NCBI GenBank assembly: GCA_027009095.1
Contig: JALVDG010000422.1
Span: 1-6,984, forward strand
DNA length: 6,984 bases
DNA from: Thiotrichaceae bacterium
GTDB taxonomy: Bacteria; Pseudomonadota; Gammaproteobacteria; Thiotrichales; Thiotrichaceae
Direction of reading: 5' to 3'
A program made the translations under genes and the position numbers. The notes under the pieces are model-generated. The model was not told where the DNA came from. It saw nothing but the letters and a program-made list of their open reading frames with translations, and did not search any database. Shown piece by piece: positions 1 to 5,994 of the stretch; position 1 is the stretch's first letter; every line of letters starts with the position of its first letter.

Positions 1-236
1 TGCTGTGTTGCGGTTGGCAAATGATAGTTAGCACTTTTAATACCAACAGGATTTGAGCGCATTCGCTCGATCATATCGTGCGCTAATATCGTGGCATAAC
101 TTTGAAAACTAGCACTGGTGTTAAATTGATGGGTTTTTAACTGTAATGCACCCACACCTAATAAGCTAAAAGAAACAATAAGCGCTGTGATCAATACCTC
201 TATCAGACTAAAACCTTTATTATTTTTAATATTCAT
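1..236 (-). CDS. pilV: PilV-type minor pilin (type IV pilus modification protein), C-terminus cut by window edge
   Basis: The visible part is about 78 codons, starting at the ATG at 236-234 and running off the left edge. It begins MNIKNNKGFSLIEVLITA, a class III prepilin leader: PilD would cut after Gly8 and methylate the new Phe1, and Glu is at +5 of the mature protein. A hydrophobic helix follows, then ILAHDMIERMRSNP, a stretch typical of PilV proteins (A-x-D-M-x-E-R-M-R-x-N). PilV is an inner-membrane pseudopilin that joins FimT/FimU, PilW, PilX and PilY1 in the tip complex that primes pilus assembly. Its start codon shares one base with the fimT stop (TAATG), which fixes the start and suggests translational coupling. 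pilW and pilX would be expected further left, but this cannot be seen. The family call is firm; the C-terminal domain is not visible. Confidence 0.9.
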   Translation of the reverse strand, partial: MNIKNNKGFSLIEVLITALIVSFSLLGVGALQLKTHQFNTSASFQSYATILAHDMIERMRSNPVGIKSANYHLPTATQ

Positions 237-772
237 TAGCTCGTTGGACAATTACTTAACTCGTTAATATCACCTTTTCTGGGGCGACCATTTGCGGAAA
301 TAATAATACCTCTTTTTGCACTATTACCTCTAGAGTCACAAAGCAAGAATACGCCCGCATATCCCATAGAAAAGCCCTCGTTATTGTACTTTAGCCTGTC
401 GTGTTGATAGGTTAATTTGAGATCACCACCAAGACTTTGATAAACACTGAGAATGACTTCCCCATCACTAGTATCGACATCACCATCATTATTTTTATCT
501 TCAAATACAATCCAACCATCTTGCCACTCGGCATTAGCGTCACAGTTAGTTGAAGTCGCATTACTTTTGCAGAGAGTAACAGTAGTACCGCGCGTAATAG
601 CACTACTGCGAGTAAAGCTCAGTGCAGTTAATAACTCATTATTGCTTATTGCCATTTTATTATTTTTTAATAACGAGGCAAAACTAGGAATAGCAATAGA
701 GGCAAGGATGGAAGCAATACTAATCGTGATAACAACTTCCGTTAATGTAAAACCATGGTGACGTGTAATCAT
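236..772 (-). CDS. fimT: FimT/GspH-family minor pilin, possibly DNA-binding
   Basis: This 178-aa prepilin has a short leader ending HHG followed by FTLTEVVITI. PilD would cut after Gly7, and Glu is at +5. A hydrophobic helix spans about residues 8-30, followed by a GspH/FimT globular domain with the family pattern CKSN...C, DGWIVFEDKNNDGD and a C-terminal strand pair. Four cysteines (68, 77, 145, 175) are placed to form two disulfides. Near the C-terminus is GRPR (162-165) followed by Lys166. It matches the GRxR motif that binds DNA in Legionella FimT, whereas housekeeping FimU-type pilins act mainly in pilus priming. It is the first gene of a minus-strand unit with pilV, which begins at its stop codon. 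The start ATG (772-770) gives a normal-length leader; no clear Shine-Dalgarno is visible upstream. The choice between fimT and fimU is less certain than the family. Confidence 0.9.
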   Translation of the reverse strand: MITRHHGFTLTEVVITISIASILASIAIPSFASLLKNNKMAISNNELLTALSFTRSSAITRGTTVTLCKSNATSTNCDANAEWQDGWIVFEDKNNDGDVDTSDGEVILSVYQSLGGDLKLTYQHDRLKYNNEGFSMGYAGVFLLCDSRGNSAKRGIIISANGRPRKGDINELSNCPTS

Positions 773-819
773 TATGCTGTATGTTTTTTATTATTTTTAT
801 GAATCGGCTAAGTCTACAA

Positions 820-828
820 ATTTTAACA
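820..828 (-). promoter_or_regulatory. Candidate extended -10 promoter for fimT-pilV
   Basis: Read on the minus strand this is TGTTAAAAT: an extended -10 (TG-n) followed by TAAAAT, which matches TATAAT at five of six positions. No good -35 lies 17 bp upstream, where the hexamer is CGAAGA. Initiation near 813 would leave a leader of about 40 nt before the fimT ATG. The surrounding DNA is very AT-rich, so a chance match is possible. Confidence 0.4.
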
Positions 829-860
829 AAAAAATCAAAACTTCTTCGACTAAGAGCACT

Positions 861-893
861 TCTAACATTCATCTAACATTCATCTAACATTCA
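861..893. repeat. Three perfect 11-bp direct repeats, candidate operator between divergent promoters
   Basis: The unit TCTAACATTCA occurs three times end to end at 861-871, 872-882 and 883-893. A decayed partial copy (TCACATT) follows. An 11-bp period is about one helical turn, so every copy faces the same side of the DNA. OmpR/PhoB-family response regulators bind arrays with this geometry. The block centre (877) is about 60 bp from both predicted transcription starts (near 813 for fimT and near 937 for pilY1). It could therefore serve both genes. Replication slippage is the alternative explanation. No specific regulator can be named. Confidence 0.6.
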
Positions 894-901
894 TCACATT
901 A

Positions 902-931
902 TTGCTAACCTTATGTTCACCCCCGTATAAA
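902..931 (+). promoter_or_regulatory. Candidate sigma70-type promoter for pilY1
   Basis: A -35-like TTGCTA (902-907, four of six matches to TTGACA) is followed after 18 bp by TATAAA (926-931, five of six matches to TATAAT). Transcription would begin near 937 and give a leader of about 44 nt. The 11-bp repeat block ends 8 bp upstream of the -35, a typical place for an activator site. Confidence 0.5.
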
Positions 932-966
932 AAAATGAGTAACTTCAAATATATAAAGAACATACT

Positions 967-971
967 AGGGG
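967..971 (+). promoter_or_regulatory. Ribosome binding site that decides the TTG start of pilY1
   Basis: AGGGG lies 9 nt before the TTG at 981. It is the only good Shine-Dalgarno near the start of the long frame. The ATG at 935 is in another frame. The TTG also gives a complete signal peptide, so it is preferred as the start. Confidence 0.7.
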
Positions 972-980
972 CTATTTAAG

Positions 981-3900
981 TTGAATTTATCTAACACGGT
1001 TAAATTTCCAAGCAAACAAAAATCCAATACAAACTTAGCAAGAAAAAGGCATCAATATAAAAATGTATTGACCCTAATCAGTATCTTTATCGGCTTGTTT
1101 TTTATACTGCCATCTGCATTTGCGACACAGCAATGTATAGATACCTCCGCCTCTGCCCCCACTTTTATAAATTATTGGAACTATCCAGGCGGCACTATTC
1201 CTCCTGGTGCTCGACATTCAAATGCTAAAAACTTCAGACAAGGCGATGTAGTTTTCTCTGCGGGATATTGTGCTGAAAAAGCAGATAATGATCCTCAAGA
1301 AAATGATGTTTATTCCGCCCATACAAGCACACGACAAAATTTATCGGCTGAAAAAATAGGCTTTTTAGAACATCTATATTCAGGTTTAATTGATCCTGAT
1401 ATTACTGGTCCTATCGAGACTGCCTTTCCTGGTAAATTACAAACAACATTAGATGATATGTTTCAGTATTTATCATGGTATTACACTCATTGGGATCAAG
1501 ACTATACTGAAGTTCAAAGCATGATTGATTATCGTGCAGATGCTAACTCTTTCACAGCCGCTCAAAAAACAGCATTTGAAAATGCCTCTGTATTAGCATT
1601 AAACCGTTCTAAAGGCATTAAGGGCGAAACGCAATATCCTAAAATGACCATCTATTGGCTGTATAATGAAACCAATGCGGGGCGACAAGATATTATTGTT
1701 CCTGAAGTTTTTGTCACTGGCTCAAACTGTCAAGATGCTGATCATGGCGATGCTCCACAAAGCTATGGTGATGCAAGTCATGCCCTTAGTGATAATCTTT
1801 ATATTGGCTCACTCAAGCCAGATGCAGAAGCAAGCAGTGCTTATAGCTACAATGCATTAGGTGACGATATTGATGGCTCAAATGATAATGAAAAGGAGGA
1901 TGATGGCGCTCCGATTAATCCAGCAGGTCAATGGCGACCTTACCTCTTCCCTATTCTAAAACAATCAGCGACGAGCTATAGCGTCGACATAAAAGTGACC
2001 AATACCTCAGGGAATGTAGCATCGCTGTTTGCGTGGATTGACTTTAATAAAAATGGCACCTTTGATAACAATGAATCAGCAACTACTCTTGTCAACAGCG
2101 GTTTAAATAATGACATTGTGACACTTAACTGGAATAGCATCCCCAATGACATTCAAATTGGCACAACCTTTATTCGCCTCAGACTCACAACAGATAGTGC
2201 TGTTACACTTAATACACCTTCAAATAAAGCAAATGATGGGGAAGTTGAAGACTATACCATTGCCATAGCACAAGATATTCCACCAAGCAGCCCTAATGTA
2301 ACCGTATTAAAAGACATTAGCCCTAGAAGTTGCGATGTCGTACTCTTTGAAGATGACTTCTCTGATTTACCTTCAGGCACTTATTTTGGAGAACATCGCG
2401 CTAACCGTTCTGATATTCGTAATTGGACAGTCACAGGAGGAGGACCTAATACTTATGCAAGAACAGTGCATTTAAATACAACTTATGCGGCAACCGTAGG
2501 TTATACCATTGATGATTATGGTACTTCCATCTACTTAGGTAATGGTGCAGTACGACGTGTTTACCCTCCCATTGATGGTGATTTATCATTTGATGCGACG
2601 AATCGTCTGCTTACCCCAATTGAAGCGATTGAAATACGCGATATTCCTGATGACGACCCTCAAGGGACTGATAACAACCAATCACATTGGGGACCTGAAT
2701 CTGTTGTTTTTTCCCACACTTTCCCCACAAAAGTAGGAAAAGTTTATCGCTTATATTTTAAAGCATTGCCAGAATTAGGTGAGTATGAATCAGGCATTAT
2801 ACGTATTGATACACCCGCAGGATCAGTGCATGTAAAAACACCAGGAGAATCAGACCAAGGAGTTGTCGAGTATGGAATAGAGTTCACCGCAGACTCAACA
2901 AGCTCTACTATCAGTTTTGTCAACTATGGACACATAGGCTCTAGAGTGAATGGCTGGTGTGCGCCATGGAGAGAAGCATGGTGTACCGTAGGTGGCACGA
3001 CGCTAAGCGTCAATGAGGTAACCATTGATGATGTGGTTATCACACAATCATCCGATTGCAATGCCTGTAATATAAATGATGCCAATACAGGCATTTATTC
3101 AAGTGCCTCTGTACAAGTTAATTCTGATCGACTCAACACGAATACACGCTTATACCAAGCCCAATTTGACGTAGCAACATGGGAAGGCTACCTACTCTCT
3201 TATGATCTTAAAACAGCAAATGATAATGATAGAGGTAATACTAAAGACATAAAATGGGATGCTGCCAATAAAATTCCTAACCATGCACAACGTAAAATCT
3301 TTAGTTATGACCCATTATTATCCAGTGCTAATAAAGGCATAGAGTTTACATGGGATAATCTAAGCGCCAATCAAAAAACACTACTCGCTACAGGAGAAAG
3401 TAGTAATGGTGCTAGTAGCGGGGGAAGCTGCGACAATATACCCGAGTGGGTTCAAGGGACTCCTTATACAGATGGAACTATCGTAAAATACCAAGGGATT
3501 CGCTATAAAGTTGTACGAGAAGATGATGTCGCATGGAAAGATCCTTCCTTAGCCGCTAATAATATTGCTAATCATAGCTGGGGCTGGTGGGAAACACTAG
3601 GACCTTGTGGTAGCTCATCTGCGACCGACACTGGTCTACTCAACTGGGTTCGTGGCGACCAAAGTAATGAAAAGACAAGTGCTAACCCGAGTGGCATTTT
3701 CCACAAAAGAAATAAATTACTCGGGGATATTATCCACTCCTCTCCTCGCTATGCGGGAAAATACGATGATTATGGCTACACTAAATTATCAGGCACAGAA
3801 GGCACTAGCTACCCTGCCTTTTTAAGCGCAAAAAGAAGTCGAACCGATATGGTCTATGTCGGTGCTAACGATGGCATGCTACATGGTTTTGATGCTAATA

Positions 3901-5288
3901 CAGGAGTAGAGCGATTTGCTTATATTCCTAATAATGTGATGGCTAAGTTCATAAAAATTAGTGATCCTAACTACGGATGTGCAGAAACGGATTGTATTGA
4001 ACATCAAGCCCTGGTTGATGGAGAGCTAACCGTTGATGACGCTTATATCAATAATACTTGGAAAAGTGTTTTATTAGGTACTTTAGGTGCAGGCGGCAAA
4101 GGCATTTTTGCGCTTGATGTCAGCAATCCCGCTAGCTTTACTAGTAGCAACGTAATGTGGGAATTATCAGCCAGTCAAGCACCTGATAATACCAGCACTT
4201 ACGCTGATCACTTGGGTGAGACCATCCCCGCTCCTTCTATTATACGACTCAACAATGGCGCATGGGCTGCTCTTATTAGCAATGGCTACAACAGTGCAAA
4301 TCATCAAGCAGTATTATTCTTAATTGATCTTAGCAATGGTCAGCTAATCAAGGCGATTAATACCGAGCAAGGCAATGCAAGCACACCTAATGGTCTGTCT
4401 AGCCCCATTCCTATTGATACCAATGGAGATCGCATCACAGACTACATCTATGCGGGAGACCTATTAGGTAATCTTTGGAAGTTTGATATAAGCAATAGCA
4501 ACCCAAATAACTGGTCGGTCGCATATACAGCATCATCTGCTCCTGCGCCACTATTTACCGCTTGCGAAACCAATGCTTGTACACGAACACAAGCAATTAC
4601 CGCAAAACCACAAGTTGGCAAACACCCCAATGGTGGCTATATGGTCTACTTTGGAACAGGAAAGTATTTTGATCCTAGCGATAATGTCTCGGGTACACCT
4701 GATATCGAAACACTTTATGGCATTCGTGATAATGGCAGTATTGTTGCTAGCGTTGACGATTTAGCGCTTCAAACAGTACTGCAAGACTCCAACATATCAT
4801 CTAACTTAAATGCACGCATCACCTCAAATAATGTCGTTGACTACAGCACTAAAAAAGGCTGGAGGTTAAAGTTACTCAAGGCAGATGGTACAGCTGAAGG
4901 CGAACGTATTATCTCGCAAACACTATTGCGCGGCGGAAAACTAATCTTCACCACCCTCATCCCACCTGAAAACTGCGGATGGAATGGCTCAAGCTGGCTA
5001 ATGGAAATTAATGCTATTAATGGTCAACGGCTAGCCGTACCTTCACTCGATATTAATAGTGACCGACAATTTAATAAAAATGATGAAGTCTCATATAACC
5101 AAAGCACTAAAGTACCCTCTGGGCTACAAAAAGAGTCGCTTGGTTTAATACTGCACTCTCCTATTGTGCTTAACCACACATCAAACTCAGAAGGAAAATA
5201 CGTCAGTGGCTCTACAGGTGTTATCGGTATGTTCAGGGAAAGATCAAGCAGAGCGTCAGGAAGACAGTCTTGGAGGCAAATACGCTAA
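981..5288 (+). CDS. pilY1: PilY1/PilC-type pilus-tip adhesin with N-terminal thioester-like domain, GEVED and CBM5/12-like modules
   Basis: This 1435-aa secreted protein starts at TTG behind AGGGG. Residues 20-48 form a signal peptide (RKR, hydrophobic core, likely cut after AFA at 46-48). Residues 52-250 look like a thioester domain: GYCAEK with Cys97, FQYLSWYYTH with Gln162 and Trp166, and RQDII with Gln236 after the strand MTIYWLY. Cys52 and Cys250 could bracket it as a disulfide. Residues 251-430 hold a DHGDAPQSYGDA segment, WIDFNKNGTFDNNE (352-365) and GEVEDYT (420-426), the GEVED module. Residues about 450-690 look like a jelly roll ending VNEVTIDDVVI. The PilY1 core follows, interrupted at 817-876 by a CBM5/12-like module and resuming at WVRGD and LLGDIIHSSPRYAG. 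The propeller has GANDGMLHGFD (961-971) and the calcium loop D1146, N1148, D1150, D1154 in front of YAGDLLGNLWKFD. The end GRQSWRQIR looks complete. PilY1 sits at the T4P tip and controls extension, retraction and adhesion. The Pseudomonas protein is about 1160 aa with an N-terminal vWA domain, not visible here. The PilY1 call is firm; the added modules are motif-based. Confidence 0.95.
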   Translation: MNLSNTVKFPSKQKSNTNLARKRHQYKNVLTLISIFIGLFFILPSAFATQQCIDTSASAPTFINYWNYPGGTIPPGARHSNAKNFRQGDVVFSAGYCAEKADNDPQENDVYSAHTSTRQNLSAEKIGFLEHLYSGLIDPDITGPIETAFPGKLQTTLDDMFQYLSWYYTHWDQDYTEVQSMIDYRADANSFTAAQKTAFENASVLALNRSKGIKGETQYPKMTIYWLYNETNAGRQDIIVPEVFVTGSNCQDADHGDAPQSYGDASHALSDNLYIGSLKPDAEASSAYSYNALGDDIDGSNDNEKEDDGAPINPAGQWRPYLFPILKQSATSYSVDIKVTNTSGNVASLFAWIDFNKNGTFDNNESATTLVNSGLNNDIVTLNWNSIPNDIQIGTTFIRLRLTTDSAVTLNTPSNKANDGEVEDYTIAIAQDIPPSSPNVTVLKDISPRSCDVVLFEDDFSDLPSGTYFGEHRANRSDIRNWTVTGGGPNTYARTVHLNTTYAATVGYTIDDYGTSIYLGNGAVRRVYPPIDGDLSFDATNRLLTPIEAIEIRDIPDDDPQGTDNNQSHWGPESVVFSHTFPTKVGKVYRLYFKALPELGEYESGIIRIDTPAGSVHVKTPGESDQGVVEYGIEFTADSTSSTISFVNYGHIGSRVNGWCAPWREAWCTVGGTTLSVNEVTIDDVVITQSSDCNACNINDANTGIYSSASVQVNSDRLNTNTRLYQAQFDVATWEGYLLSYDLKTANDNDRGNTKDIKWDAANKIPNHAQRKIFSYDPLLSSANKGIEFTWDNLSANQKTLLATGESSNGASSGGSCDNIPEWVQGTPYTDGTIVKYQGIRYKVVREDDVAWKDPSLAANNIANHSWGWWETLGPCGSSSATDTGLLNWVRGDQSNEKTSANPSGIFHKRNKLLGDIIHSSPRYAGKYDDYGYTKLSGTEGTSYPAFLSAKRSRTDMVYVGANDGMLHGFDANTGVERFAYIPNNVMAKFIKISDPNYGCAETDCIEHQALVDGELTVDDAYINNTWKSVLLGTLGAGGKGIFALDVSNPASFTSSNVMWELSASQAPDNTSTYADHLGETIPAPSIIRLNNGAWAALISNGYNSANHQAVLFLIDLSNGQLIKAINTEQGNASTPNGLSSPIPIDTNGDRITDYIYAGDLLGNLWKFDISNSNPNNWSVAYTASSAPAPLFTACETNACTRTQAITAKPQVGKHPNGGYMVYFGTGKYFDPSDNVSGTPDIETLYGIRDNGSIVASVDDLALQTVLQDSNISSNLNARITSNNVVDYSTKKGWRLKLLKADGTAEGERIISQTLLRGGKLIFTTLIPPENCGWNGSSWLMEINAINGQRLAVPSLDINSDRQFNKNDEVSYNQSTKVPSGLQKESLGLILHSPIVLNHTSNSEGKYVSGSTGVIGMFRERSSRASGRQSWRQIR

Positions 5289-5302
5289 TTTTGAAAACTA
5301 AC

Positions 5303-5421
5303 GAAGTGGCTTCGAGTCGTATCCTTTATACCCTCTCTTAGATTGTGCTACGCTCACCGAGTAAAAGCCTGCACAGTCAGGATCATTGAGCGGAGTAAAG
5401 GACACGATTCGAAACCACTTC
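5303..5421. repeat. ~119-bp imperfect palindrome (ERIC- or MITE-like) between convergent genes
   Basis: The terminal arms at 5303-5329 and 5395-5421 are inverted copies matching at 23 of 27 positions, and all four differences are transitions. Weaker inner complementarity includes CGCTCA (5351-5356) against TGAGCG (5387-5392). A small central hairpin, CCTG-CACAGT-CAGG, lies at 5368-5381. The whole could fold as one long hairpin. It sits between the ends of pilY1 and the DUF1127 gene. It has no coding potential that I can see, no clear target-site duplication and no U-tract. A non-autonomous mobile repeat or a bidirectional RNA-stabilising or terminating hairpin both fit. The rest of the spacer (5289-5302 and 5422-5437) holds only GCTAT-GGG-ATAGC at 5424-5436. 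Confidence 0.65.
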
Positions 5422-5437
5422 CAGCTATGGGATAGCC

Positions 5438-5701
5438 CTACTTCCAAAATGGCTTAGCAATTTCTTCTGCTACCATCTCTTCAGTCAAGCCTATATCTTT
5501 TAATAAATGCGGCTCTAACTGTGATAATTGCTTTCTTTGGCGCGAACGCTGTATCCAAATATCAACCGTTTTAAATAGACTGTTTTTTTGTTTATCTTGT
5601 TCTTTTTCTATAACCGTTGTTGTTGCCTTTGACGCAAAGATAACTGTTTCAGCTTTTAAAAAATCTGACGCATAGTTTTTCTCTACATAAACTTGTGGCA
5701 T
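5438..5701 (-). CDS. DUF1127 (YjiS-like) small basic protein
   Basis: This 87-aa protein has a C-terminal half carrying the DUF1127 signature: W49-I-x-R-x-R-x-R-x-Q-L at about 49-59, then L66-L-K-D-I-G-L at 66-72, and the ending KPFWK. DUF1127 proteins are small and Arg-rich. In Agrobacterium, members of the family are linked to RNA turnover and to phosphate and carbon metabolism, but for most the molecular role is unknown. The usual length is 45-75 aa; here a polar 40-residue N-terminal stretch without recognisable motif precedes the domain. The start is well supported: GAGGAGGT (5716-5709) lies 7 nt before the ATG. The gene is convergent with pilY1 and divergent from the LysR gene, and seems to be a single-gene unit. 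No functional tie to the pilus genes is evident. Confidence 0.85.
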   Translation of the reverse strand: MPQVYVEKNYASDFLKAETVIFASKATTTVIEKEQDKQKNSLFKTVDIWIQRSRQRKQLSQLEPHLLKDIGLTEEMVAEEIAKPFWK

Positions 5702-5994
5702 AACAGTTACCTCCTCTTTGAATTTGAAAGGGCATCTCTATTGACTTGTGTAATCAGCTCAGCCCTGTAGTTGTCATGCCTCTATTAAGCACCTTAACAA
5801 AAAAACTATCCAATCATTTAAACGGAAGCCTACTATCAGAATTCCCGATTGTTGATGAGCAAAATTACTGGCATAGTCATTATCTGTACTTTCAATGAAA
5901 CAATAAACTGTATCTATCATCTTTTATTTAAAACATGGTAGTTTGCAGCTATTACTTGGAACTACGCTACAATATTCATTTATGGATAGCAGAT
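5702..5994. other. Divergent spacer between the DUF1127 gene and the LysR gene
   Basis: The spacer is about 290 bp and AT-rich. It holds the strong Shine-Dalgarno of the DUF1127 gene (5709-5716) and, at its right end, the candidate LysR promoter and dyad. A plus-strand open frame of 40 codons at 5776-5898 (MPLLSTLTKKLSNH...) has no Shine-Dalgarno and no recognised family, so it is not called as a gene. I could not identify a convincing -35/-10 pair for the DUF1127 gene. Confidence 0.5.
5938..5973 (+). promoter_or_regulatory. Candidate promoter and overlapping LysR-type dyad (autoregulation)
   Basis: TTGCAG (5943-5948) and TACAAT (5968-5973) form a promoter-like pair with a long 19-bp spacer. 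Overlapping them is a dyad, GTAGTT (5938-5943) and AACTAC (5960-5965), separated by 16 bp. Within it, TAG-N7-CTA at 5939-5951 fits the T-N11-A pattern of LysR-type sites. A start of transcription near 5980 would lie between the far-upstream ATG (5935) and the preferred ATG (5995), in favour of the latter. The motifs are short and could be chance. Confidence 0.3.

Noticed and set aside
472..501. EF-hand-like DKNNDGDVD segment (residues 92-100) in FimT as a calcium site
   Set aside because: A D-x-N-x-DG turn after GWIVF is common in GspH/FimT proteins, and calcium binding there is not established.
1134..1730. Recent transfer of the thioester-like segment from a Gram-positive donor
   Set aside because: Base composition and codon use look the same as in the rest of the gene by eye, and no flanking mobile sequence is visible. 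A phylogeny of TEDs would be needed to claim transfer.
3651..3659. RGD at PilY1 residues 891-893 as an integrin-binding motif
   Set aside because: An RGD motif in PilY1 of Pseudomonas has been linked to integrin binding, but the R-G-D triplet here is part of a stretch (WVRGDQSNE) that recurs in PilY1 proteins of environmental bacteria. It is not evidence of host-cell binding by itself.
5424..5436. Hairpin GCTAT-GGG-ATAGC as terminator of the DUF1127 gene
   Set aside because: The stem is only 5 bp and no U-tract follows on the minus strand.
5741..5769. TTGACT (5741-5746) as the -35 of a plus-strand promoter
   Set aside because: The hexamer 17 bp downstream is CCTGTA, a poor -10, and no convincing gene follows.
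5776..5898. Open frame of 40 codons on the plus strand in the DUF1127-LysR spacer (MPLLSTLTKKLSNH...)
   Set aside because: It has no Shine-Dalgarno, no clear promoter, no recognised family and a length expected by chance in AT-rich DNA. It stays a possibility if conserved.
5935..5994. Upstream in-frame ATG as the LysR start
   Set aside because: The extra 20 residues do not resemble LysR N-termini, there is no Shine-Dalgarno before it, and the candidate promoter lies downstream of it. The ATG at 5995 gives a standard LysR opening.
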